From positions 11,311,984 to 11,375,983 of the forward strand of contig NC_135567.1 of NCBI RefSeq assembly GCF_964340395.1: a stretch of 64,000 nt of DNA. Direction: 5' to 3'. This document shows positions 1 to 24,109 of this stretch, one piece after another; positions within the stretch are counted from its first letter, which is position 1, and every line of letters begins with the position of its first letter. The position numbers were made by a program, and so were the translations under genes. Below the pieces are notes generated by a model that saw only the letters and a list, made by a program, of their open reading frames with translations, made no database searches and was not told where the DNA came from. Origin of the DNA: Glandiceps talaboti. Its lineage: Eukaryota; Hemichordata; Enteropneusta; Spengelidae.

Positions 1-571
1 GCTTCAAGGGTGTCTTGCCAATGAACACTAGAACCCACCTCTAATAAATCTCTAAAATGGAAAGATATACTAGTAATACATTGCGTCATAAACTGAGTTT
101 ATACGTTTTGGCGTAATCTTTGGGCCATATTTAAGCATGTTACCTCCAGCCTAAAACATACTTAACCACCACCTGTAATTGGCTGAATGCAAACTTCATA
201 TAACTTATAATCGATCCGATGACGTAACTGTTATACGTCAAAAAATGTTGAGAAAATCCTAGTATTCAATAAATTGTACTAACATGACAGAAGACAAAGT
301 ACAATGTCATAGAAGGCATGCATTGATACAAGCATTATATTAGACTAGCTTAAAGGGCCTCAAGCTGAGTTAATAGAAAGCTTTAGATACACGTTAGAAC
401 GTGTACGGGAGTTGTCAGCATAAATTTACGTCACTTCCGTCAAATTCAAAGCCTCCCTTTCAAATCGAACGTCACTTCCGTATCAATTACGTACTGTCTG
501 CTTAAACGTCATTTCCGTTTAATTAGAAAATATTGTCCACTTGAAAGATAATTTTTGGCTTGCCTACTTAC
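1..571. other. Intron 11 of ACE gene 1, no exon found
   Basis: No KPWP-type ACE exon is seen on the minus strand, so the gene should continue past the left edge. The stretch carries three 12-mers of the ACGTCAYTTCCG type at 428-439, 469-480 and 506-517. Confidence 0.6.
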
Positions 572-11031
<10,460 letters not shown>

Positions 11032-11327
11032 AGTTGCACCAAAATGCAGAAGTGCAGACGAAATTTCGTCAGCCTGCTGATAACGGTTGGTCACGTGATT
11101 TGAACACCCGCGACAAACCTGACTATTTACACGTACCAAAATCAAATAAATGATACCACTGCGGTTATGGTTTGAAAAAGTCTTATCGTAACAGATGTTT
11201 AGTGTAGTGAGTAAACTACCAAACTGGTAGAGCCAAATAGATTATTTATGTCGACGCGTCAGTATTTTGTAACTATCTACCTACCTGCACAAATGAACAT
11301 TTGTCAAATAGAGCTTCGAGGGCTGAT

Positions 11328-11338
11328 GTTTATATATG
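11328..11338 (-). promoter_or_regulatory. TATA-like box before ACE gene 1
   Basis: Minus-strand CATATATAAAC, about 300 bp before the ATG at 11031. The distance implies a long leader or a non-coding first exon. Sequence match only. Confidence 0.25.
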
Positions 11339-11699
11339 CTAATGAGGTAGTCATGTCCTAACTTGTAGCTTTTTATAAACCTCCCACACAGAAAACAGTT
11401 ATGAAAGTAAATAAACACGCTCCGGTCTTTTCTATACGCTATTCATTTTTCAATATCCTACTCAGGTCAACCATTCTTTAGGTTGGAAAACGAAGGATAC
11501 ATACGTTCGCTATCGGTTACTTCCATTGCAAATAACTATTTTTAACTAACTAGTTTGCATTACGGAACACAATATTCCGTACACAGTTATTAAGTTGTTA
11601 AAATGAAATCGGTCATTTTTATCACTGGCAATTTGAGGTTTATTAAAACCCAATAAACCACAGCTGTGAGAGTAAATATGTATGAAAGACTAGAGATAC

Positions 11700-11701
<2 letters not shown>

Positions 11702-11762
<61 letters not shown>

Positions 11763-11950
11763 CAGAGAAAGACAGACAGACAGACAAACAAACAAACATA
11801 GAAAGAGAGATGAAGCAGACAGACAGACACATAAACTGGCAGACAGTTACAGACATGACTGTCAGCCATTATGCAGACAGACAGATAGACAGACATACAT
11901 ACATACAGACAGACAGACAGACACAGACAGACAGACAGACAGACAGAGAT
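11702..11950. repeat. (GA)n/(GACA)n microsatellite
   Basis: GA run followed by GACA blocks, between ACE genes 1 and 2, upstream of gene 1. Confidence 0.96.
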
Positions 11951-12744
11951 GGACAGCAATGGGGAGGAAGAAACACGGAACTTGAAAAGAGAGAAAGACT
12001 GATTCTGTTACAATATTTCTTTTTTAATTGTAAAGTCCCTTGAATTATTTCGTACGTTCAGATGGCACAATTTAATTTATTGCTGCGACATATTTGATAA
12101 GTCGCTGTATTAAATGTACATGCACACTAAAACTTAGTAAAGTGTGAATTCGATAACGAAACACCATGACAGGAGTTCTATACGGGAGTTCTATACGGTG
12201 CCATTTTCACCAAAAGCTTTACTTGCGTTTACTGATTAGAATTTTGTGTTTGCGACTGCGATAGCAGTTAAACGTAGTGTATTTGTTAGGGCTGCGAATT
12301 AGTTATTCAGTGTTGCAATTCGGCTGTTTAGGTTTGCGAAGTACGAATTACAGGTTGCGAATAATTTGCGTATCTTCTTCTCCATTAGTCACAAGATTTG
12401 TTATTAAACCTTGTGAGTTTGTCATGTATCCTTAAAAATACGTTTATGTGCTTGATAGGAAAACACATCCAAATATTGTGTACCATTACATAGAGATTAA
12501 ACTTTAAATAGCATTGCAATGCATCTTTTTTTTAAGTCGCAAACTACCGCGGGTTCTTTAATACAACACAGGTAGTGACATCCGGTTTTAAGTTTCATAA
12601 TCCATTATCTCTGTATGATACATGCTATATATACTACAGATAATCAGAATACTAACTCCCTATCACGTATCATAAATGTATATTCGACCTGATAATGGGA
12701 ACACGATTTCAGGATAGAAATGTACAAATTAGTCCTGATACAGC

Positions 12745-12965
<221 letters not shown>

Positions 12966-13683
12966 AGAGACAAACAGGCAGACTGCCAGATGGATAGACT
13001 GCCAATACCGTTACACTACAATAGTAAAATCAAAACCCAGTTTAGATGTATTTTTCCACCTTTTAGAATATAAAAACACATGAATTCAGCTTGTAAAACT
13101 TTTAATGGGAGACTGCTCTATCACAAAATAATTTGTTGTGTCGTTCTTTAAATTCCCGTCACAATGATGTCAGTTAATGTAGTATATAGCGGTCTCGCTG
13201 CTTGGCAACACACTCCCCCGCCGTTCATATCCCTTACAATAGCGTACAATTGCAGAGTTATTCAAATGTATCGCTACAAAATCTCGTGAAATCTCTCTAA
13301 ATCTCGTGGATCCTGGCAGCAATGAAATATTTCTCTAAGGAGACCTTGTTCATTTGGCCATGAATAATGGCGTTACAGAAAAGATTTGGCTAAAAACGGA
13401 AAAAATACTTAGGTTTTACAATTTCAAATTTTAGATGGAGTATTATTTATTATGTGTCGTTTTTTTATGACGTCAGACGACATCAGAGTGATGCAATACT
13501 TATGTTGTCAGCTCACGTCATCACCATCTGTCAATTCTCACACAACATGTAAATCTGTCTATTACAAGTTACTTTTTACCTATATTGTCCACGATGCACG
13601 TATTTTGCTGAATTGATAACGTCAATCTGTATGGTCCTGGTCTGCCAAAGGTTTGTAGGGCTAACGACCGGGGGAGACATAGC

Positions 13684-13792
13684 GTCGGTTACCCAAACTC
13701 TCACAGCTGGGACTCTACTACGAGACCACCCATTTGGGAAGGTCTCGTAGGCAGAGCCCCCAGCGGCGAGAGTTTGGGTAACCGAGACTAGA
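13684..13792. mobile_element. Short palindrome, family C (GGTTACCCAGACTCT ends)
   Basis: TCGGTTACCCAAACTCTCAC facing its complement GAGAGTTTGGGTAACCGA. It is the shortest member of a family also at 17873, 48066 and 57133. Confidence 0.7.
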
Positions 13793-13830
13793 GGTGACCC
13801 TGAGGTAAGCACATGACAGGTGGAGACAAA

Positions 13831-14036
13831 CATGGCGACGTAGCCTCGCCCTAGGTTCTAGTAAAAACGATCTTTCTTTGCCTGCATGACGGCTTTGAAA
13901 TATCAAGTCCCAAGTGAAACAGAGACGTCTTAGAAACATGGTGATGTAGCCCGAGGTTCCAGTAAAAACGATCTTTCTTTGCCTGCATGACGGCTTTGAA
14001 ATACCAAGTCCCAAGTGAAACAGAGACGTCTTAGAA
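13831..14036. repeat. Tandem duplication, about 101-bp unit
   Basis: Two near-identical units (CCTGCATGACGGCTTTGAAAT at 13881 and 13982). No gene recognised. Confidence 0.9.
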
Positions 14037-14619
14037 ATATGTCGATTTTGTAGGTGCTTCGTACACGTTAGCAGGGTTATTTCTATTATTGATAGGGCTT
14101 TTCAGAGCCGTAACAAGATTCTGTCTAATAGCTGCTAAGTCTGTATAAATAAACACTTTATTTGAAAGTATTAAGTTTTTTAGACTTTTACATTGTACTT
14201 TCATTTTTTTGTATATTCTTTAATCGACATTCTTGATTTAAAATTTCAAAATGTAATTAAAATTAAATTGAATTTAAAGTTACAACCTGATAAGATGAAG
14301 TCATAGGGATAAGGAATAGGAAAATACAGGCAGAGAAGAAAACGATACTTATGTTTGTAATATTTCAAACTTTATTTGAAATAATATTAGAAATCGTCAA
14401 AATCATGAGAACAAGTTATATATTCCTCCTGCACCCTGTGGGTACACATTTACATACCGTTGGTCTATATGCAAATTATATGTAGATTGTTACTTCTGTG
14501 TCCACCAGAGCACACATTTATATAATGAGTTAATTTGAATAATACAAGTCTGACGTAGAGTACCCCCTCCATTCAATTGTGACCAGTTAGATTGAGGAAG
14601 TATATTTCTGTCTATATTA

Positions 14620-15030
14620 CAGCTAAAATGAAGTAGGCTTGGTGTTTCACTTATGGGACATTACGTTTTTGACACAGAGTCTGACATATTTCAACTCAAG
14701 ACTAACAATGGCAGAGACACAGCAGGATCCTTTGCAATCAAATTGAACACTGATAATCATTGCTATTCTTTGACACTGCAGTAAAAACGTGCTTCTAATG
14801 AAAACATTACACATGGACTTGATGATTTTAATTGCTGCAATTGTTTATTTTCTAAATGATAGTCAACATTTAAACTTGACTACACTTGTATAACCCCACT
14901 GTGCATGGCACCTCTGTAACTGTAATTGTTTCTTTTGCATTAGAAATTGTCTGAGGGTGTGTGTTAAATGTCATGTTACATAAGTGAAACACCAAGCCAA
15001 CATCATTTTAGCTGTATTGCAGAGAGTGAA
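14620..15030. mobile_element. MITE-like element, family B
   Basis: Left end AGCTAAAATGAAGTAGGCTT and right end with AAGCCAACATCATTTTAGCT are inverted. The core (GCAGGATCCTTTGCAATC, AACACTGATAATCATTGC) is shared with copies at 22410, 30780, 32735 and 33660. Confidence 0.8.
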
Positions 15031-16430
15031 ACGAGAAGCAGAAACACAGATCCACGATTTAGACAAACTACTCTGCAATGGTTGTAATCTGTGACAGATT
15101 GCGTTCGATTCTTTGCTTTAAAGTCTGTGTACTGGCAATAATACATACTGAAAACAAGTTTAATACCTGGATATTAAGTATATTAAGGGAGACACACCAA
15201 CAAATATTTAAAAATGTCGTATTCAGTCTGATATAATTTATAAAAGCACGTCTTATTTGTAGAAAAAATCCAGTCAGATTTATTCTGTCCTTAGTACACT
15301 AATTTGATTACTGCTATCAACTTATATATGATTTGGGGTGAGGTCGATAACATACTCAACTTTGCAAGCCTCTAAGAAGTTCTACTGCACTTGAACTGTG
15401 TTCAGTAATTTTAAGACTTTCCCGCAAGGCTTTATGGGTGAAATCTCTGATGACATCACGATATCCCAATCTCGTTGTCTTGACAAATGCAAAGTTTCAG
15501 TAATTAATGAAAAAAGTATGTTGAAGCCAGAATGACAGAACGATTTCTCAAAATGAATAAATACAAAACTTTACAGTACACGTCTAAATAAGTAACAAAA
15601 CAATCCGATCAACATTTCCAAAAACATTCTAATATCTACTACCAAACCAGAGTGACTATAGCGTTTCAATAAAATGACCCGATGTTTGTTATGTCTCACC
15701 AGAAGGGTTTTTGGTTACAAATTACATAAAACAAAATGCAGACACTGATAGCGCTTTGGAATATAAAATGATACATTTTATCTCACTGTGAATGCAAATC
15801 AATATCACTGTCAGATAAAACATGCAGAATCAAGCACAAAACTGTTTATCTGTGTTCACAGTCAGATAAAATCTAACATTTTCATGAGTGTGTGTGTGTT
15901 TTGTTTGTGTAATTCATAACGAAAACGTTGAGTGAGATGTAAAAACATTATGCCGCAGAATTGAAACTCTATAGTCTCTCTGGTTTGGTTGTAACATCAT
16001 ACCATCAAATTGAAACCCTATAGTCTCACTTGTTTGGTAGTGACATTATACCGCCTAATTGAAACTCTATAGTCACTCTGCTCTGGTAGTAACACACTAT
16101 ATTACCAACTGTACATGCATTAAATAGCTTTAGGTACAAATACGAAGAATTTTAATGAAATGTTCAAAAGGTCTAATGCAGCTTATTTTCACTTTTAGCC
16201 CCACCCCGCCCACAAGCCCCACCCCCATTCCCACTACCACCCCCAAGATTGCCTCTGGTTAGCATGGCTTTGGACGATATCTAAACAAAAAAATAACATT
16301 TACTAAAATAAAAAAATTGCCAATGCTAGAGAAAATATCTATGTCCAATTTGACTATGTCCCCTCAACTTAGTCGCGCATAAATTCAGTATTGTAATGAT
16401 TTTTTGTCCCCAGCGATGTCTGTACATATT
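15031..16430. repeat. Non-coding spacer with dispersed repeat M
   Basis: No gene seen. 15760-16090 shares blocks with 52000-52210 (ACATTTTATCTCACTGTGAA). It includes three units of about 50 bp with ATTGAAACTCTATAGTC at about 15960, 16010 and 16060. Confidence 0.5.
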
Positions 16431-16433
16431 TCA

Positions 16434-16665
16434 TCAAACTATCACAGAAGGGATATTCTGACCGTCTTTGTGTTTGCTTTTTGGCCGAAGCAATATTTTT
16501 CGAAATATTTTTTTAAGAAACATAAAATAAAATAAAATAAAATAAAATAAAATAAAATAAAATAAAATAAAATAAAATTCTGACCTACCTATACCCATTT
16601 TCTTAGGGCATGTTATCGGAAACACACAATTATTTGTTTTCGCCCTAACTATGTCCAATTAGAAT
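16434..16665. mobile_element. Dispersed repeat with (AAAAT)n core
   Basis: Flanks GATATTCTGACCG and GGAAACACACAATTATT recur at 58050-58180, around a pentanucleotide tract (16525-16577). Probably a non-autonomous element just downstream of ACE gene 2. Confidence 0.55.
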
Positions 16666-16832
16666 ATAATAATTTTAAAACTAATACACGTTAACAAACG
16701 CCGATCAGGCTAGAAAAAAAAATATGTTGTTGATTGTTATACCAGCAACGCACTGAGAGTTCTTTTCAAGATTGTCTAACAGCGAATTCGTTTAAAAATA
16801 AATATTTGGATACACACTTAGATAAGATAAGT

Positions 16833-16915
16833 TTATAAAGTCCTTTGGTATATCCAGACACCAACCAAGCATATAAAAGCAGTTAACGATCCGGAAATAA
16901 CAGATGCTTGCCCCC
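16833..16915 (-). CDS. ACE gene 2 coding exon 13 (membrane anchor and stop)
   Basis: 83 nt, acceptor CATTACAG. In the frame set by exon 12 it gives [10 protein letters not shown], then [17 protein letters not shown] and stop. This is one hydrophobic helix with a four-residue tail. The phase agrees and the whole gene becomes a multiple of three, which supports this exon. Confidence 0.78.
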
Positions 16916-18404
16916 CTGTAATGAAAACAAAAATACATTGTTGTCAATGCAGACGATAAAATGTAGCAATTTTAGTATTTTTTATGAATGCAGACGATCA
17001 AATGTGTACGATTTTTGTCGGGGCAGACGATAAAGTGTAGCACTTACAGTAATTTTTTTGTAAAGGCAGACAATAAAATTTAGCAATTTTAGTAATTTTT
17101 TTATGAATGAAGACGATCAAATGTGTGTAAGATTGTTGTCGAGAGACAGACGATAAGGTGTGGCAATTTCAGCACGATTTTTGTCAAAAACAGACTTTAA
17201 AATGTAGCAATTTTGATAAATTCGTCAAATTAGACGAAAATATGTAGCAATTTTAGTAACTTGGTTTGTCAATGCAGACTATAAAATGTAGAAAGATTTT
17301 TTGTCAAATTAAAACCTGCCGCTCAAATATAACAATTTTGATAAATTAGTTATCAAGGCAGACGATAACGTGTAGCAATTTTAGTAAGATTTTTGTTAAG
17401 GCAGACAAAATGTATCATCACCTGAATGATATGGGTCAATTTTGGGTGGTCGCCATGTTGGATCCCATCCTAAGTCGTCACCATTTTTACTGTTCTCTAT
17501 TTCCAGCCATTCAATAAGTGGTCGAAAGTACTCTACAAGTGGACCAGCATCCATTTTTTGTTGACCTGTAATTGCCTCCATGGCATACGGCCACGGTTTA
17601 CTTTTACCAAGCTTCAGCATGTCCCTGCAAAATATTTTAATATGCAAATAGGTGTCCTGGGTGAATGACGTCACAATATAATATTTACCTAATCAACTTT
17701 TCTCATTGATTTGTTAAAATTAATTGTTTGAAAAACCTTACCTTACATCCGGGTCATTTCATGGACATTATTTACTATTCAATTACTAAAGTAAATAAAT
17801 TATTTTGACAAAATATATGATGAATAAATTGTGTAATATTTCTTGGTCTTGCAAAATGATACATTGCATTTAGACTCGGTTACCCAAATTGTCGCCGTTG
17901 GGGGCTCTGCCTACGAGACCTCCCCAAGAGCCACGGTTACCCAGACTGTCATTGCTGGAGGCTCTGCCTATGAGACCTCCCCAGGAGTCTAGTTAAGTCA
18001 GAGTCTCGCCGCTGAGGGCTCTGTCTACCAGACCTCCCTAAACAAGAGTCTGTGGAAACTGAATACCAACTCGGTCATGCAGAAACTAGCTCCTAAAGTA
18101 GTGCATGCCGGGGAATACTTCACGTCCAACCTTGCAGGTACAGATTGAACAATCTAGGTACCTTCGCGAAGGTTATCACTTCTTAATGGACTGACTGACT
18201 GACGTATCTTAATTACAACAAACAAGTCTTGTAAGGCCATTCCTCAAGACTACGAAGAAGTGTACTGTGTGACTTCTTGGGCGGGTTTGTTGGAATGTGG
18301 TTTGCGGACCAGATTCTCGTCTGGGTGCTCTCGTAGAAGAGCACCCAGCGGAGCGCAAGAGTTTGGATAATAGAAACTACATTTCATTACGAACCAATCT
18401 TTAA

Positions 18405-18435
<31 letters not shown>

Positions 18436-19637
18436 CATACATACATACATACATACACGTGTCGTTTGTGGCGTTTCATTTCGCTCCGGTTCATTACTAG
18501 ACCATGTGAAGAGACCAATTACAAACAAACGACTCAAATCTGAAAATACGTTGTCTAGTCAAGTTGACATTCCAGGATTTAATGAGGGGATATGGCTGCC
18601 ATGGCAACAACACAATCGAAGTCACTGCACAGTGGTGGCTGCTATCATCATCACCCCCCCCCCCTTGCATTCGATTTTTCTTCAGTAAATAATTTTCATT
18701 TGAGATCAAATTTACTAAGCTCATGATCATTTGTTACTTCAGAACAAAGAATAGTAGTGAGTACTTTCTTGTCTAAAATTGAGATCTTGAATGTTGTAAC
18801 TTACGCAAGTTTTTTCCCAGCAGCTGTAGAACCATGGATATCGCATTTGTGTAAAGGTTCGCCATCATCTAGCTGGCCTGCTTCCTCACAAAGGGCTTTG
18901 TGAAATTGGAATTGAATAACAAAACTCACAAAATATCTGAAATAAGAAACAATTCCATTATTTTATTGCTACTTTTTTAACATAAAACATTTCAAATTTT
19001 GGTCTGAGAATGTACAAATACGACAGATTGAAAACATTTCGAATTTTGGTCTGAGAATGTACACATACGACAGATTGCAAACAAACAAACAAACAATGTT
19101 TTCCTGTACCTTATGTATGGAGTGTTAGCTGGAATGTGATGCTTTGCTCCAGGATCAAAACAATCCTCTGTTCGTTCAACAGGGGGAACCAAGCCTTGGT
19201 ATTCCATTCTGTAAATATATAAACATATACAAAAATGTACTGTGGCTCAGTTTTAAGCGGAAGTGACGTTAAGAATCAAAGCGAGTCTGCGTATGCGTGT
19301 TCTTCATTTTCGGATTGGAATACTACACATCATGGTTAGTTCACTTCTTTGTTAATACAACACTACATGCAGTGTGTGCAGAGAAGGTTCACAAGACCGT
19401 ATTCTTGAGGTATGTATATTATAATATGTTTTGTATATCTGATGGAGGTGATGGTGATGGTGGTGGTGGTGGTGGTGGTGGTGGTGGTGGTGGTGGTGAT
19501 GGTGTTGGTGATGGTGGAGGTGGTTATGGTGGTGATGGTGGAGATGGTGGTGATGATGGTGGAATTGGTGGTGGTGGTGGTGGTGATGGTGGTGGTGATG
19601 GTGATGGTGGTGGTGGTGATGGTAATGGTGGGGATGG

Positions 19638-19698
<61 letters not shown>

Positions 19699-20020
19699 AA
19701 TGATGATGATGGTGATGGTGGTGATAGTGGTAAATATGTAGACGATGACAGCTATGACGATGGTGACAAAGGCAACGGCTTTAAGAAACACTGTTAACGG
19801 CAAACATTACCTTAAATCCCACCATTTTGAGTTGTATTCTTCTGGGGTTATTTCACCTGCAAACACCTTCCAACGCCACAGATCAACAAGCAGACCAAAT
19901 GGCAGAAATGCTATCTTCTCTAATGCCATTCTCATAAGGAAATTCAGTTCGCCCTCTATGGTATAATAGAGAGAAATGTCATGTCAATAAAGCATGTATG
20001 TATGTATGTATGTATGTATG

Positions 20021-20097
<77 letters not shown>

Positions 20098-23000
20098 ATG
20101 TATGTATGTATGTATGTATGTATGCATGTGTGCATGTGTGTATGTATGTATGTATGTATGTATGTATGTATGTATGCATGTGTGTATGTATGTATGTATG
20201 TATGTATGTATGTATGTATGTATGTATGTATTATGTGTCTGCATGTATGCATGCATGCATGTATGCATGTATGCATGTATGTATGTATGTATGTATGTAT
20301 GTATGTATGTATGTATGTATGCACACGAACGCATGCATGCATGTTTCACTACATGTATGAATGTCTATGTTTGTCTGTCTACCCATCTGTCTGTGTCAGC
20401 CTGACAATCTGTGTACTTGTAAAGCTGTCTACCTGTGTGTTATTCTGTCACTAGATATCAGTGGAAAATTTTCAAAACATATCGTACCAGGATTAGCATT
20501 GTAGTCTTCAAGTAGTCCTATTTTCCTAAGATGTTCTGGTGTGGCTACAGACAGTGCAAGTACATCCCCTACTGCTTCATGGAATCCTGGATTGGCGCCA
20601 CTTTTGTAGACAAACGGTTGAGGACGGTATTGCATATAGTACTGTATGTGACCCATTTCATGATGTATAACGACGAAATCTTCCATATCAACTGTGGTGC
20701 ACATTTTCATCCTGTGAGCATAAAAGCAACAAACAACACAGAAATGAATTAAAAGTCATTGTCATGGAGTGAAATACATAAGTTTAAAACGGTGACAAAA
20801 GTGTTATTTAGATGTACATGAAGTGCCAGTGAATACACCCAAGACGCAAATAAATTCAATATTGCAGCTGTATTGTGAGTGTGTGAATGTGTTTGTGCCT
20901 GTTATAAGTTTGTGTGTCGCGTTTGTGATGTTCATGTGTGCCTGTGATTGTATTTCAATCACCCCGTTGAGTTAATGACACATTGCTTAGTGAACGTTGA
21001 TCTCAAAAAAGTAAATTCAATAAACTTTTAATAGTCCAAACGACGTCGTGATCTTTTATTCCTCACACAAACGGAAGTGACGTAGTGCATCAGACCGAGG
21101 CCGCTCTCGTCTGCATATCGTCTGCATATTTCTTCATTTTTCACGTGTTTTATGATATAAATTTGAGAGAGTAAAGTAGGAATGGCGCAACGAAAGTCCC
21201 AAAATAAATGTAAGACCAAATTCAAGAAGGGTATTTTTCTTGGAAGTAATAATTTGAATATGTCACTATTTGCATTATTGATTTTAGAATTATCACAAAA
21301 TGCGTTATTCGTCTTCTTCAATGACACACGTCAGTCAAATTGTTTTTGGTGTCCAAAAAGGGTCTAAAAGACAAAGTACCACCTTAACTAGAAGTGTGTG
21401 GAATTATAACATTATTCACGTCACCTGACGTCATTTCCGACTAGGAAATCCCAAGCTGAAGCATGGCAAACAACATCCCGTCCATCAGTCGGTTTTTCAA
21501 TCAGCGAGTTGTTCCAGAATTCTTCTGGTGCTGGAATCAAACCAAGACTAACGAAAAAGTTGTCCGCCTCTTGAAACATCTGTAGTGCTGTGTAATTCTA
21601 AATGAAGACAGTTTTAAAGCAAATAAGTTATCACACTTGTATGGAGGGAATTATTGCCTCTATTGCGCATGCCCAAAATGCCTAAACATGTAATAACATT
21701 TCAACATTTTCAACCTAGTTGAAAAACGATAATAGGAAGTTGGAAATCGGAAGTCTTCTGACGGCTTTCGTAATGATAACAGTCTACCAAGCATACCCCT
21801 CTTCATTTTACTATCCATCCCTCTGGCCACCCTGGATTCCGTTACAGATTTAACCTTAACTACTCTCCTTATGCAGCGCCTCCTTACGGTAAGTGCTCTT
21901 CCTAATATTATAACTAAGTGAGGATGCCTGATGACCATAATGGAAGGGGTGGTGCATGGGGCGATTTAAGTTCAACGTATTCTTGGTGTTCATATTGGTA
22001 AAAATTGAGACGAATCAATGCACATGTAAGTCGAGATTCCATTAAATACACCATCGTCGTAAACCACAGCCTCTTTTACGGCACCGTCGGAGCTATACCG
22101 CAAAGCAAGCAACGCCAAGAACAGTTATTTCGCAGTGTCGCCGAAGAAATAACAGCTCTGATTTGCGAGGATGATTTTACGCGTGCTAAAAGTGTAATTA
22201 TCTAATTCTTGATTGATAAGGAACAATATTACTTTCCTTTGCTCGAAGACTTGACGTAAAATCCACCATATTCTGACCAGGATATGGCTCTGCCAAGTCA
22301 AGGATGTTGTGCCATTGCTGTGCCCACATATTACCTGTAAAGACCAAACAAAATAGAGAGAGGCCATTTAGGACTCCTGTGTTCTTTATTTTGTTGATTG
22401 TGACATACTTAATTAATGTTTCACTCATGGGACATCACAGCTAACATGGTGTAAGCTTGATGTTTCACCCATGGGACATCACAGCTAACATGGTGTAAGC
22501 TTGATGTTTCACCCATGGGACATCACAGCTAACATGGTGTAAGCTTGATGTTTCACTCATGGGACATCACAGCTAACATGGTGTAAGCTTGATGTTTCAC
22601 TCATGGGACATCACAGCTAACATGGTGTAAGCTTGATGTTTCACTCATGGGACATCACAGCTAACATGGTGTAAGCTTGATGTTTCACTCATGGGACATC
22701 ACAGCTAACATGGTGTAAGCTTGATGTTTCACTCATGGGACATCACAGCTAACATGGTGTAAGCTTGATGTTTCACTCATGGGACAATACAGCTGAAATG
22801 ATGTTGGCTTGGTGTTTCACTCATGACACGTTACAACTAAAATGATGTAAGCTTGGTGTTTCACTCATGGCACATTACAGATAAAATGATGTAGGCTTGA
22901 TGTTTCATTCATGATACAATATATTTTTGACACATACGCTTATATAGACACATATCAACTCTAGACTAACAATAACAGAGACACAACAAACACGGCAGGA

Positions 23001-23838
23001 TCCTCTGCCAAATCACAATGAACACTGATAAGCATTGCTATTCATTCATTCATTCATTCATTCATTCATTCATTCGTTCATAGTGTAGTTAAAATAGGCT
23101 GCTAATGAAAACATTACACATGGACTTTGGATGATTTGGATGGCTGCAATTGTTTGTTTTGTAACTGATAATCAACATTTCAACTTGACTACTTCTACAT
23201 CCCCACTGTGCATGGCACCTATGTAATAGTTTGCTTTTCTTTAGAAGTTGTCTGAGAGTGTATTACATGTCATGTCACATGAGTGAAACACAAAACCTAC
23301 ATCATTTTATGACTGGGTGATATAATAATAAATTGAGCTACAATCGCCCCACAATCAAGTTGTTGATACTAAGTGTCCGGAATGTAACAACAACTTATGA
23401 TGTGAACATTACTGTGGTTTTGATAGTATATGAATCAACACACATACCAAGAAGATGGGCTGGTATTGCTCCTTTGGGGTTCACATATTCTTCTCCATAT
23501 ACATTAATCAGTTTTCGTCTAATGTAGGCATGTAGATTTAGATAGAGTGGTTTCAGTGTCTCATACATTTGTAGAACCTGCTCCTCAAAGTCATCCACCT
23601 CGTACTTCCATCTCCACAGAGCACCCCTGTCTGGTTGTCCTGCAATGTATAGTATTTAGGATGTTATGACGTCAGTAATTCGTGATTGAATGAAAGTGTG
23701 AATCAAATGGGTTATAGTATTTAGGATGTTATGACGTCATCAATTCGTGATTTAATGTGTGAGTCTGAATGACATGGGTTATAGCATTTAGGATTTTATG
23801 GATGGGTGAGTTTGAAACAACTTGTGACAAATGTGCAG

Positions 23839-23907
<69 letters not shown>

Positions 23908-23920
23908 GTCTGTCTATCTA

Positions 23921-23958
<38 letters not shown>

Positions 23959-24060
23959 CAAAAAGTTGCTATTGGAATGCAAGTTAGAGAGTGAAACTGG
24001 CAGAGAGGAGAGACAGAGAGACAGACAGATAAATAGATAGATAGATAGATAGATAGATAA

Positions 24061-24109
<49 letters not shown>

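Noticed and set aside
13576-14014. Minus-strand frames of 85 and 98 residues
   Set aside because: They run across a palindromic element and a tandem duplication; repeated residues reflect the repeats.
16434-16658. Minus-strand frame with an FYFIL-type hydrophobic run, as a candidate membrane anchor for ACE gene 2
   Set aside because: The run comes from an AAAAT microsatellite; the exon at 16833-16915 fits phase and splice sites and gives a proper anchor.
19297-19803. Gly/Asp-rich 166-residue and Ile/Thr-rich 146-residue frames
   Set aside because: Trinucleotide repeat in an intron, open in three frames at once.
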